This document shows positions 1 to 7,833 of a stretch of 47,573 nt of DNA, piece after piece. The notes beneath the pieces are model-generated. The model was not told the DNA's origin and made no database searches. It saw only the letters and a program-made list of their open reading frames with translations. Each line of letters begins with the position of its first letter. Within the stretch, counting starts at the first letter, position 1. The stretch is taken from positions 1-47,573 of the forward strand of contig JBDRUN010000008.1 of the NCBI GenBank assembly GCA_039801365.1, given 5' to 3'. The position numbers and the translations under genes were made by a program. Source of the DNA: a candidate division WOR-3 bacterium (GTDB lineage: Bacteria > Hydrothermota > Tepidihabitantia > Tepidihabitantales > Tepidihabitantaceae).

Positions 1-651
1 TTCTTTCAGTTTCGTCTCGTGCAGCAACGTTTTCACGCTTCCTCGCAACGCAAGCCAGTCTCTTGGCGGAATGCCAGCCGACTTTGCGGCCGCCCTCAGG
101 GGGTCACCATGTACCTGGGCTAGAGCTGAAGTCAACGTCAGGCTATGGCAACACACATAGCTGAATTCAGTGGTCGTTCCACCAGCGACCCTCTGGCCCG
201 AAGCAGATCTTATCGGCTCGCGGAGAACCATCATCTGTATCTCACCAGCATCAGTCGTCTTCCCGGATATGACACGGATCGGATTGCCACCATACCTTGG
301 CTGGTAGGTACCGTCACGCACCCCCACAAAGTCGCCGTCACCAATCCGGCCATCCCGGTCAAGGTCCAGCCAGGCGACAACGTAGTAGATGCCGGGTAAC
401 ACCCCGTCGAACTCGAACCGGGCCCAATGGGAGTACCCGGCCATGTCCGCACACACCTCGTAGCACGCCGGTTCGGAAAGGTCCTGTTTGGGATACAGTC
501 TAATAGTACTCCCCCGTACGTCACCCGATTCGCCGAGCACGGGCTTCACCGCCCCGATGACCTTGGTCGGATGCCGGCAGCCGACCAGCACAAGCATCAT
601 CGCTGCAAGGCCTAGCGGCAACCCAAGGCCTATTTGAACTGGCCTAGTCAA
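1..651 (-). CDS. Putative lipoprotein with calcium-loop-like motif (3' end outside window)
   Basis: An open frame of 217 codons runs off the left edge without a stop. The proposed TTG start (649-651) overlaps the stop region of the gene upstream (CTTGACTAG), so the two are probably co-translated. The N-terminus MTRPVQ is followed by a hydrophobic stretch and the lipobox LVGC (Cys25), which predicts export and lipidation. The middle part has a small beta-sandwich look (FDGVLPGIYYVVAWLDLD), as in carboxypeptidase-regulatory or transthyretin-like repeats. It carries the loop DLDRDGRIGDGD, which resembles EF-hand/dockerin calcium loops. No enzyme motif is visible and no family was recognised. An internal ATG at codon 18 would leave too short a signal peptide. 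Confidence 0.65.
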   Translation of the reverse strand, partial: MTRPVQIGLGLPLGLAAMMLVLVGCRHPTKVIGAVKPVLGESGDVRGSTIRLYPKQDLSEPACYEVCADMAGYSHWARFEFDGVLPGIYYVVAWLDLDRDGRIGDGDFVGVRDGTYQPRYGGNPIRVISGKTTDAGEIQMMVLREPIRSASGQRVAGGTTTEFSYVCCHSLTLTSALAQVHGDPLRAAAKSAGIPPRDWLALRGSVKTLLHETKLKE

Positions 652-1426
652 GATACTTCCTCGCAGCCTCTTCAAATTCGGCTTTGCGTCTAGCCAGTGC
701 TCTTTCTCTGGCCTCAGACCTGCGGCGGAGACTCACGGCCACATTCTGCTTGATCGAGGCCTCTGCCTGATTACCATCCGTTGCCGCCCGGCACGCAGCG
801 ATAAGCGACTCAAAAAGGGCAATCTGATCCTCATTCTCCTCCTCAAGCGCTTCCAAGTACCGTTCCGCTTTGGTACAGAAAGAACTTAGGGCATAGGCCG
901 CATCGGCCGCAAGACGGTGAGACAGCCCGAGAAGCCCCTGGTTTGCGTGCCGCGCCTGAGCTAACTCGGCACTTGAGCTGTCAAGGAGACCAAATGCAGA
1001 GTTTGTTAGATAAAGCACGGCCGCCGCGTTATCCACGGTTATTTCCTCTGTACCCAGCACCGATCTGGCCCGTAGCAAGAGCCTTGCTACCTGGGCAGTC
1101 CCAACCTTGATGCGTTCCACCTCCTGACGCACCTCGGCCTGCAGCTGACTATCAGAGTCGTCACTGCCCGCAGTTGTTGGCTCGACCGAAACCGGTGTCG
1201 CCGTGCGGATAACTGGCGGTAGCCTGGTCTGCTGCGGTCCCCACAACAGACCAGGCCTATACCGAACAAGAAGAACAATAGCAACGCCCAGCACTATAAT
1301 TGTGAACCAGAGCACCCCACGTCGGAACACGGTCACTATGGTCATCCTCTTCTGGTCGGGCCTGAAAACCAGCCTCGGCAGTTCAGGCTTCGACCCGGTG
1401 CCGCATGTCTGCTTCTCTTCAGTCAT
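644..1426 (-). CDS. Membrane-anchored coiled-coil hypothetical protein
   Basis: 260 residues. A basic, soluble N-terminus of about 35 residues precedes one transmembrane helix (about 36-54, LWFTIIVLGVAIVLLVRY). A Pro/Thr-rich linker follows, then an Ala/Glu/Arg-rich region (about 95-260) that is mostly helical and ends in a highly charged stretch (RRRSEARERALARRKAEF). The layout suggests an inner-membrane protein with a periplasmic helical domain. No family was recognised. The ATG start lies 13 nt downstream of a TAGCCT -10 box and has no Shine-Dalgarno, so the mRNA leader is very short. The lipoprotein gene follows directly and overlaps this gene's end. The gene is divergent from plsY and shares its intergenic promoter region. 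Confidence 0.75.
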   Translation of the reverse strand: MTEEKQTCGTGSKPELPRLVFRPDQKRMTIVTVFRRGVLWFTIIVLGVAIVLLVRYRPGLLWGPQQTRLPPVIRTATPVSVEPTTAGSDDSDSQLQAEVRQEVERIKVGTAQVARLLLRARSVLGTEEITVDNAAAVLYLTNSAFGLLDSSSAELAQARHANQGLLGLSHRLAADAAYALSSFCTKAERYLEALEEENEDQIALFESLIAACRAATDGNQAEASIKQNVAVSLRRRSEARERALARRKAEFEEAARKYLD

Positions 1427-1439
1427 TGCTTAGTAAACT

Positions 1440-1467
1440 AGGCTAGCCACTCGGACAACATTGTCAA
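1440..1467 (-). promoter_or_regulatory. Promoter for the 644-1426 gene
   Basis: On the minus strand TTGACA (1467-1462), a 16-nt spacer and TAGCCT (1445-1440). The ATG at 1426 is 13 nt beyond the -10 box, which predicts a 5' leader of roughly 7 nt. The promoter is back to back with the plsY promoter; the two -35 boxes are 14 bp apart. Confidence 0.6.
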
Positions 1468-1481
1468 TAGCATTCTGTGCC

Positions 1482-1509
1482 TTGACAACCGCATGGCGTG
1501 CGCTATCTT
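1482..1509 (+). promoter_or_regulatory. Promoter of the plsY operon (leaderless type)
   Basis: TTGACA (1482-1487), a 16-nt spacer and TATCTT (1504-1509). An ATG sits 6 nt after the -10 box at 1516, where transcription should begin, so the first codon of the transcript would be the start codon of the small upstream ORF. Confidence 0.65.
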
Positions 1510-1515
1510 GCAGCC

Positions 1516-1602
1516 ATGCGGAGCACTGCCGCTTCGAAATTGCCAGTCGGCATTCAGAACCAGATGGCACCGACGAGCCCTGCCACATTGGAATCGGAAT
1601 GA
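1516..1602 (+). CDS. 28-aa upstream ORF coupled to plsY
   Basis: Small open frame beginning MRSTAASKLP and ending LESE, followed by TGA. Its ATG coincides with the predicted transcription start of the TTGACA/TATCTT promoter. Its stop overlaps the plsY start (ATGA), so ribosomes finishing it could reinitiate on plsY. No homology was recognised. It may be a leader peptide or simply a device for delivering ribosomes from a leaderless mRNA end. A longer plsY start in the plsY frame would place 46 unrelated residues before the first membrane helix and lie upstream of the promoter, so this arrangement is preferred. Confidence 0.45.
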   Translation: MRSTAASKLPVGIQNQMAPTSPATLESE

Positions 1603-2201
1603 ATGCCGTCGGCTCGCTCCTCTTCGGCCTACTCTTCGGGTCAATACCGTTCGGCTATCTTTTCGGTCGGCTGAGAAGAACTGATGTCCGTACCCGTGGT
1701 TCGGGCAACATCGGATTCACGAACGTCTACCGCGTCTTCGGACTTGGCTGGGCAATCCCGGTTCTTCTGCTTGATGTTGGTAAGGGCATGGTACCGGTTG
1801 CGCTCGCCCCTACAATCAGGTTCGTGCCAGGCCTGGTCGGTGCTGGTGCAGTGCTTGGCCACGTGTTTTGCCCCTGGCTCGGCCTGCGTGGCGGCAAGGG
1901 TGTGGCAACCACAATTGGGGTCAGTGCATTACTCTGTCCCCGCAGTCTTCTAGCCGGACTTGTGCTCTACGCGGTTGTACTTCTCGCCTCTGGGTTCGTA
2001 TCGGCTTCGTCGCTCGTTTTTGCAGTTGCGCTCCCAGTCCTAACCGCGTTTCTGTATCAACACAATCCGTCGCTTCTCGCTTTCACCATCGTCGTTGCCT
2101 TAGTTATGCTCGTGCGCCACATCGGCAATATCAGACGGCTCCTCCGGGGGACCGAACCCAAGTTTGGGCTTTGGCTAAAACTGTTCAAGAAGCAGAAGTG
2201 A
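1599..2201 (+). CDS. plsY: Acyl-phosphate:glycerol-3-phosphate acyltransferase PlsY
   Basis: 200 residues, the usual family length. PlsY is an inner-membrane enzyme that transfers an acyl group from acyl-phosphate to glycerol-3-phosphate, the first step of phospholipid synthesis. The family loops are visible: GSIPFGYLFGR near the N-terminus, SGNIGFTNVYR (loop 1), GLRGGKGVATT (loop 2) and RHIGNIRRLLRGTEPKFG (loop 3), spaced by hydrophobic helices. The ATG at 1599 was chosen because it gives the canonical N-terminal helix and overlaps the stop of the upstream small ORF. gpsA follows with a GTGA overlap. This pairs the enzyme that makes glycerol-3-phosphate with the one that first uses it. Confidence 0.95.
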   Translation: MNAVGSLLFGLLFGSIPFGYLFGRLRRTDVRTRGSGNIGFTNVYRVFGLGWAIPVLLLDVGKGMVPVALAPTIRFVPGLVGAGAVLGHVFCPWLGLRGGKGVATTIGVSALLCPRSLLAGLVLYAVVLLASGFVSASSLVFAVALPVLTAFLYQHNPSLLAFTIVVALVMLVRHIGNIRRLLRGTEPKFGLWLKLFKKQK

Positions 2202-3196
2202 ACAAGGTCGCATTTGTCGGCGCTGGCCGGTGGGCCCTTGCACTCGCGCTCAGACTTGACGAGCAGGGAACCGAGACTGCACTCTGGGAGCCGGTCGAAC
2301 CACACCTGCACCGTCTGCTTGCAACAAGACGCCATCCCGACCTGCCAGATACTGCTGTCATCCCGAACCACCTGCTCGTGTCCGGCGATCTTGATCAGGT
2401 TCTGACCGGTGCACGGTTCGTTATTTTTGCGGTTCCGTCTGAATCCCTTGCAGCTGTTGCCAGGACCTGCGCACACGGAGTTCCCGCCACTGCCGAGGTC
2501 ATTATCACCGTTACCAAGGGCATCGACCCAGGAACCCATCAGCGGCTTTCAACCATACTTGCAGAAATCCTACCAGCAAGGCCAGTCGTAGTCCTCGCTG
2601 GTCCGGCAATACCGTACGACTTCGCACTCGGAGACCCAACTTCACTTGTTGCTGCGTCCGAGCACGAGTCTGCAGCCCAGACAGTACGCGACTTCCTTAC
2701 CGCCGGCAACCTGCGGGTTTACTCCTCAAGTGATGTTGTCGGCGTCGAACTCGGTGCTGCGCTCAAAAATGTCATCGCGCTGGCTGCCGGCATCAGCGAT
2801 GGTCTCGGCCTTGGCATCAACGCCAAGGCCGCGCTGCTGACCCGTGGCTTAGCCGAAATGACTCGACTCGGCATCGCTCTCAACGCGAACCCACTTACCT
2901 TTGCCGGGCTTGCTGGAATGGGTGACCTGGTCGTCACTGCTTTTTCTGAGCGTTCGCGTAACCACGCACTCGGCCGGCTAATCGGCCAGGGCCGAACCTT
3001 GGAGCAGGCGCGCACAACGCTGTCCGGTGTCGCCGAAGGCGCAGCAACATGCCGGACTGCCCTTGCCCTATCTCGGCGCTTTCACGTCGAGATGCCGATA
3101 ACCGAAGAAGTCTGTCGCATCCTGTACGAAAGTTCCAGCCCAGAACACGGCCTGAAGCGGCTCCTCCGCCGGACTCCGAAAAAGGAGGAGAATTGA
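2198..3196 (+). CDS. gpsA: Glycerol-3-phosphate dehydrogenase [NAD(P)+]
   Basis: 332 residues. It reduces dihydroxyacetone phosphate to sn-glycerol-3-phosphate in the cytosol for phospholipid synthesis. The Rossmann nucleotide loop is at the very N-terminus (VAFVGAGRWALALA). GPAIPYDFALGDPTS corresponds to the family GPSFA segment. The substrate-binding core AALKNVIALAAGISDGLGLG contains the catalytic Lys, and GLAGMGDLVVTAFSERSRNH matches the C-terminal signature. The first loop reads GAGRWA where most homologues have GxGxWG, a mild deviation. The GTG start overlaps the plsY stop by 4 nt (GTGA). The frame is open further upstream but would run through plsY. A strong AAAGGAGGAG site near its end serves the next gene. 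Confidence 0.95.
   Translation: MNKVAFVGAGRWALALALRLDEQGTETALWEPVEPHLHRLLATRRHPDLPDTAVIPNHLLVSGDLDQVLTGARFVIFAVPSESLAAVARTCAHGVPATAEVIITVTKGIDPGTHQRLSTILAEILPARPVVVLAGPAIPYDFALGDPTSLVAASEHESAAQTVRDFLTAGNLRVYSSSDVVGVELGAALKNVIALAAGISDGLGLGINAKAALLTRGLAEMTRLGIALNANPLTFAGLAGMGDLVVTAFSERSRNHALGRLIGQGRTLEQARTTLSGVAEGAATCRTALALSRRFHVEMPITEEVCRILYESSSPEHGLKRLLRRTPKKEEN
3183..3190 (+). promoter_or_regulatory. Shine-Dalgarno deciding a TTG start
   Basis: AGGAGGAG lies just before the TTG at 3193, inside the end of gpsA. It supports use of this rare start codon for the MerR-type gene rather than an ATG further upstream inside gpsA. Confidence 0.6.
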
Positions 3197-3558
3197 CGCC
3201 AAAACAGAACGAACAGCCAGTATCTGAGGACCGGCCCCAGACGAAGTTCTACACTGTCACGCAGGTCTGCCGCCAACTGGGAGTCCAGCCCCATGTTCTG
3301 CGGTACTGGGAAGAAGAGTTCGAAATCAGGGTCAAACGTAACTCAGCTGGCCGACGGGTGTTCTCAGCCGACCAGCTCGAGCGGCTGCAGACAATAAAAC
3401 ACCTCCTCCGGCGTGAGCGGCTGACCGTCCGGGGTGCAAAGGCTCGACTAGCAAAAATGGACCGCAACCCGGACCTGCGCTCAACCGACCTGCGCAGTCT
3501 CCTCCCCTGGCTCAAGAAAGAACTCATCTCGATAAGAGCGCTGCTCAGCAGCAAGTAA
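3193..3558 (+). CDS. MerR-family transcriptional regulator
   Basis: 121 residues with a TTG start overlapping the gpsA stop (TTGA) and a strong Shine-Dalgarno. The MerR helix-turn-helix is clear: FYTVTQVCRQLGVQPHVLRY followed by WEEEFE, then a wing (RNSAGRRVFSADQLERLQTI) and the helix HLLRRERLTVRGAKARL. The C-terminal part is short and helical, with no Cys or other effector-binding residues. It therefore resembles the small MerR-like proteins often placed next to lipid or cell-division genes rather than metal sensors. Being in the plsY-gpsA operon it may regulate membrane-lipid synthesis, but this is inference. Confidence 0.85.
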   Translation: MTPKQNEQPVSEDRPQTKFYTVTQVCRQLGVQPHVLRYWEEEFEIRVKRNSAGRRVFSADQLERLQTIKHLLRRERLTVRGAKARLAKMDRNPDLRSTDLRSLLPWLKKELISIRALLSSK

Positions 3559-3670
3559 TCCCACCACGATCCCCGCGCACAGATGGCACATAGCACTTGC
3601 GGCGACGAACTTGCTCACCTCCACCCTGCCGGCTCCGTAGCGCAGTAACTTCGTCTTTGCCTGGAAAATG

Positions 3671-3698
3671 CTGGCCCGGGCCATGGCGCCCGGGCCAG
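3671..3698. terminator. Bidirectional hairpin between convergent operons
   Basis: A perfect 11-bp inverted repeat, CTGGCCCGGGC / GCCCGGGCCAG, with a 6-nt loop. It lies between the merR stop (3558) and the 3' end of the minus-strand PorV-like gene (3715). A short T-rich stretch follows on each side (CTTTCTT on plus, CATTTTCC on minus). It probably terminates both operons. The 3559-3670 stretch holds no gene that I can support. Confidence 0.65.
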
Positions 3699-3714
3699 CA
3701 GACTTGCCGCTTTC

Positions 3715-4770
3715 TTAGAAGTCCACCGCAAGCGTCAGCCGATGCGAGCCGCCGAGCCGGGCCAAGTCGCGGTAGCTGTAGTCAAATCCGAGTCCGAATG
3801 TTTCGGCTGGCCGGAGTTTGAGTCCGATACCTGCTGACAAACCGGTCCGAAACCCGATGTCCTCGCCGTAGCTCATGTCGGTGTTCACGATGTAACCGGC
3901 CCGGGCCGTCAGCACACGGTAGTTATACTCAAGGCCTAGATTCACCTTCTCGTTGACGTCGTTGAAGTGGTTCAGGTCTGCGGCCGCAGTCAGTCGGGAG
4001 TTGCCGTCATCGAGGAAGTCATAGGCGACCCCGAATCGGAACACGACGGGCAGGGAGAAGTTTTCTGTCAGGTATGTACCAGGGATCGGCTCACGGGTCC
4101 AGGGCCACTCCCAGCCCGGATCGTGGGTGAAATTCAACTGGCTGCCGTGGAATGCCATGTCCGGTCCGAAGTTTGCGATCGCCATAGCGAGTCTGAGGTT
4201 GCGCCAGCCGGTATTGTAGTGTATGCCTAGGTCAAAGGCTGCACCCGTGGCACTCACGTCCCAGATTTTCTCAGAGAGCACCTTCGCCGACAGACCGAAG
4301 GCCAGCTTCTCCGTTATCATCCGGGCGTAGGAGGCTCCGAACGCGAGGTCCGTACCGGTGAACATGAACCCCGTACCCTGGTAGTCCTCGATTGTCGTCT
4401 CCTCCATCTCACCCATGGTCAGCGCAGTCACATTGAACCCGAAACTGCCCGAGGTAGTCGGCAGCACAACCGAGACGAACTCGTGGTTGATGTCGGCAAT
4501 CCAATCAATGTGGTTGACGAGCGCCTGGCGTCCGGGCACAAGGGCAAGCCCGGCCGGGTTCCAGTACGCCGCGGTGGCGTCGTCAGCAACCGCAACAAAG
4601 GCATCACCCATGCCGGTGCTCCGTCCAACTCCAATCTTGAGGAACGACATCCCGGCCATGCCGATCTTGGTGAAGAGGCCGTAAGCAGGAATCACCAGGA
4701 ACGCCAAGAGTACCGTGACTAGAATAACCCTTGGACTTCTCCGTATCGCTGTATCTCTGTTGTTTGTCAT
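3715..4770 (-). CDS. PorV/PorQ-family outer-membrane beta-barrel protein
   Basis: 351 residues. A signal peptide (about 1-31, ending IPAYG) is followed by the family signature MSFLKIGVGRSTGMGDAFVA and TAAYWNPAGLALVPG. Alternating amphipathic strands follow, ending in LTLAVDF with the terminal Phe typical of outer-membrane barrels. PorV proteins are FadL-like barrels that in Bacteroidota shuttle cargo of the type IX secretion system to its cell-surface attachment machinery. Here the gene is the last of a long operon that also encodes two proteins with type-IX-like C-termini, which fits such a role. The ATG is preceded by AGGAGGC immediately after the stop of the upstream gene. Confidence 0.8.
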   Translation of the reverse strand: MTNNRDTAIRRSPRVILVTVLLAFLVIPAYGLFTKIGMAGMSFLKIGVGRSTGMGDAFVAVADDATAAYWNPAGLALVPGRQALVNHIDWIADINHEFVSVVLPTTSGSFGFNVTALTMGEMEETTIEDYQGTGFMFTGTDLAFGASYARMITEKLAFGLSAKVLSEKIWDVSATGAAFDLGIHYNTGWRNLRLAMAIANFGPDMAFHGSQLNFTHDPGWEWPWTREPIPGTYLTENFSLPVVFRFGVAYDFLDDGNSRLTAAADLNHFNDVNEKVNLGLEYNYRVLTARAGYIVNTDMSYGEDIGFRTGLSAGIGLKLRPAETFGLGFDYSYRDLARLGGSHRLTLAVDF

Positions 4771-4779
4771 GTTCGCCTC

Positions 4780-7700
4780 CTAGTACACCAGCACAAACTT
4801 GCCGACCTGAGTACCGAGCTCATTGGCGTCAACGTGGAAGATGTACAGACCGGGAGCCGGTTTCTGACTGTTCTCGTTCAACAGGTCCCAGTCCTCGTCC
4901 CCGCCGTACTGGTTGGGCAGGCCGCCCGCCTCCGGCTTGGTCTCATCATGCGTAAGCGTCCGTACCAGGTCACCGGCAAGGTTATAGATGCGAATCGTAC
5001 ACTTCGAAGGCAGATTGATGAACTTGAGCTTGCGGAAATCAGGATGCCGCTCCCACTCATTACGCACAAGATACGGGTTCGGCACGACCTTGACGTTAAG
5101 TTTCGCGGTATCCGACTTGGCAAACTGTGCCGCCTTGAACTCAACATCGTAGGCCGCATTGTATGGTGTCGGCGAAAGTGTCTGGGAGTAGACAATCCAG
5201 GTGTCGCCTGGAGCTGGCTCGAACTTGGCCGGCCCCGACGGGTTGAATCCGAACGTGCTACCGCACAGGTACATAAACCAAGTCTTGCCCAGCGAGAACG
5301 TATCGGCTGCGTCCCGGATATCGCGGAAGCACCAGCCATCAGCTGAGTCCGGACTTGCGGCCCTCGGGCTGTAGTAGCGGTACGGCACCGCAATCTGATT
5401 CTCGATGTCGAACACATCGCAGGTCAGCTTACCAGATGGATGGCTCTTCCAGACAATGCGGTAGTTGGAGCCGCGAAATGCCCAGAGCGCCTTGTTCTGG
5501 GTTGCAATCGGCAGTGACAGCGAATCCTGTGGGTAGCTGCCACTCACGACTACAACCCGCTGGAAGGGCTGAAGCGGAATCGAATCCAGCTGCAGTCGCA
5601 AGGTCATCTCTACAACTGGCAACCATGCCCTAGACGTATCAATCACCGAGTCGCCGCCTGGCTTTGCGATCCGTGCAATTCTTGTAATCACCGAGTCGAA
5701 TACGGTCGGCACAAGCTGAAATGTGTCAGTCTTCCGGTCAATGGTCGCAACGAAGGTCACGAGCGGCACGACCGTATCTCCGGCCTTATCAGTCACGGCA
5801 AAACCGTAAACCGGTGCGCGCGCGACTGGGTCGTACACCGGTGTCCGGAACTGGATGCGGTAGGTCTCATCTTTGACTGCATGCGGACTGACCGCAAAAG
5901 GCCGCACCGACATCCGCAGTGCCGGATTGCCGGCCACCTGCCGCCACTCGCTCTGGGGCGCAGTGTAGTTTGACGGCTGGGTGCGTGGTACGGCGCGGAC
6001 CGCGGTGATGCCCGATTCCAAAGACATTGTGTCAAGCGCCCGGCCGCCGGTCGTATCGCCGAGGTAGTTGATGTCGTAAGAGGTAACCGCGTAGTAGTAT
6101 GGGAATCCGAGCCTGAGATTCGATGAATCAACGTAGCAGTACGCGAGCCCGGCATCAGTGGCCCTTGTGCGCAGCGACTCGACCACAGCCGTGTCTGCAA
6201 ACAAAATGCCATCAATCTTGTCGTACTGCGTCAGCAGTTGCCAGTCACCAGGCTGGCCGGACCGACTTCGGTATATTTTGTACCCCTGAAAATCTTGCTC
6301 GACATAGAACGGGTTCAGGAGGGCGGGTGCAACCGGGAAGAACCGGTCTTTCGCTTTCTCAGGCAGGTCGTCCCAGACGATTGTCACCCGGCCGTCACCT
6401 GGAATCGTCGTAACATCAGGCGAAGGCGGTGGCTCAGGCATTATCCAGTTATTGTCGTACGCCGCCTGCGCAGCGCGAGAAGCAATCGCCAGGTCATAGA
6501 CCATTGTGCCAGGCGGCCCGCCCAAGGAACGTTTTGCAGCAATCAGTCCGATGGTAACGGTGGCCATCTCATCCGGGGCGAGTGCAAACGGCCCTGTGGA
6601 CTGCAGGAACCGTTTGTCCGCTGGTGCCTGGTCGGAAGAGTCGTACGGGTTGTACGGATGCAACGGGTCCCAGTAGTCATACCCGGCCATTGCCAGAAAC
6701 TGCTCGGCATCGTCCTTCGGGTCCGCGTCGGTCAAGGTGAATATCTTGAAGGAGGTCATGCCGAGCTGACGGCCCTCAGCCGGTTCGTCCACAAGGCCAT
6801 TACCGTTGTCATCGAAACCGTTCGGATAGATGGAATCGTGTCCCGGTGCCGGCGCAACCTCACGCATCTTGCCGTCTGCGTCCTTCCAGAAGGGACTCTG
6901 CAGAAAATCGAACCCAACAAAACCGGAAGGTGAGGCATCGTCACTCCACACGTAGCCCATGTTATCCACCCACACCGAATCATTACCTGACGGGCTGTAG
7001 ATGTACTTGGCCAGCGCCAGTCCGCACCAGTCATCAGTCGCATTCCCGACATCGGCGTCACACGCCATTCCGAGATACATGTCCCGGAGCGTATCCTGGG
7101 TCCGGTTGCGCACTGTCAGTTTGAAGAACACAATGTCCTTGTTCCAAGGCAAAGTCCAGGAATATGTCTCCTGGTATACCTCGACGCCAATCGGCCGGTC
7201 CGCCTTGCCCCTGGGCCCGGCAACGTGCTGCTCCGGATCCCGGTCATTGAATACCGCCCAGGCGTCTCCCAGTGAGGTCGGCTTGCGCGGTACATAGAAG
7301 AATGTGTCGCGGAAGGCAGTGTCGCCTCGGATGCGCAACGGCGTTTCCCTGCCGCCCGACATCGAAGCTGGGAAATCAAGCTCGTTAGGCGGCCAGTCCC
7401 CAGGATAGATATAGACCCGTTCGAACCCGCGCTCAGAATAGCCACCGGTTGCGTTGTCGTAGGCTCCGGGCGTCATCTCGGACTTGCCCGAATTCGGGTT
7501 GTAGCCGCAGGAGACCAGGGTGTCCTTACCGCTTGAACTTTTTCTCAAGCAGCCGATCCAGATACCGGCACCGTAGATGTACATATCGCCCGAGCCAGCC
7601 GGCCATTCTCCGCCTGGCCGGCCGATGCCGTAACCGAAGGTAGCGTAGTTTGTAACCGGCAGCCGCCACTGGTTTTTCTGATACCACCGGAAGTCAAAGA

Positions 7701-7821
7701 CGCGCGAAGGTTTCCAGGGTTTGCCCGCAGTCTTCGCCCAGACCGGTGCAACAGCCGCTAAGACCGACAATAGCAACAACCAGCTAGCTGGCGGGCGTTG
7801 GTCATGGGTCATTTTTCTCAT
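4780..7821 (-). CDS. Large secreted protein with FlgD/type-IX-like C-terminal domain
   Basis: 1013 residues. A signal peptide (about 1-29) ends in VAPVWA. The long body has many Tyr/Trp/Asp-rich beta segments (WYQKNQWRLPVTNYATFGYG), a calcium-loop-like stretch FDDNGNGLVDEP, and fibronectin-like portions (GDGRVTIVWDDLP, YYYAVTSYD). The C-terminus VVPNPYLVRNEW ... IRIYNLAGDLVRTL ... APGLYIFHVDA ... GKFVLVY matches the general layout of FlgD-like or type IX sorting domains. Function is unknown; it is probably a surface or secreted structural protein. It lies between the TonB-dependent receptor and the PorV-like gene with short gaps (12 and 9 nt), so it is co-transcribed. The start follows AAGGAGGCAACT. 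The N-terminus MRKMTHDQ resembles those of its two upstream neighbours. Confidence 0.75.
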   Translation of the reverse strand: MRKMTHDQRPPASWLLLLSVLAAVAPVWAKTAGKPWKPSRVFDFRWYQKNQWRLPVTNYATFGYGIGRPGGEWPAGSGDMYIYGAGIWIGCLRKSSSGKDTLVSCGYNPNSGKSEMTPGAYDNATGGYSERGFERVYIYPGDWPPNELDFPASMSGGRETPLRIRGDTAFRDTFFYVPRKPTSLGDAWAVFNDRDPEQHVAGPRGKADRPIGVEVYQETYSWTLPWNKDIVFFKLTVRNRTQDTLRDMYLGMACDADVGNATDDWCGLALAKYIYSPSGNDSVWVDNMGYVWSDDASPSGFVGFDFLQSPFWKDADGKMREVAPAPGHDSIYPNGFDDNGNGLVDEPAEGRQLGMTSFKIFTLTDADPKDDAEQFLAMAGYDYWDPLHPYNPYDSSDQAPADKRFLQSTGPFALAPDEMATVTIGLIAAKRSLGGPPGTMVYDLAIASRAAQAAYDNNWIMPEPPPSPDVTTIPGDGRVTIVWDDLPEKAKDRFFPVAPALLNPFYVEQDFQGYKIYRSRSGQPGDWQLLTQYDKIDGILFADTAVVESLRTRATDAGLAYCYVDSSNLRLGFPYYYAVTSYDINYLGDTTGGRALDTMSLESGITAVRAVPRTQPSNYTAPQSEWRQVAGNPALRMSVRPFAVSPHAVKDETYRIQFRTPVYDPVARAPVYGFAVTDKAGDTVVPLVTFVATIDRKTDTFQLVPTVFDSVITRIARIAKPGGDSVIDTSRAWLPVVEMTLRLQLDSIPLQPFQRVVVVSGSYPQDSLSLPIATQNKALWAFRGSNYRIVWKSHPSGKLTCDVFDIENQIAVPYRYYSPRAASPDSADGWCFRDIRDAADTFSLGKTWFMYLCGSTFGFNPSGPAKFEPAPGDTWIVYSQTLSPTPYNAAYDVEFKAAQFAKSDTAKLNVKVVPNPYLVRNEWERHPDFRKLKFINLPSKCTIRIYNLAGDLVRTLTHDETKPEAGGLPNQYGGDEDWDLLNENSQKPAPGLYIFHVDANELGTQVGKFVLVY

Positions 7822-7833
7822 AGTTGCCTCCTT

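Noticed and set aside
6238-6933. 231-codon plus-strand frame inside the 1013-aa secreted protein gene
   Set aside because: Shadow frame without ribosome site or recognisable domain.
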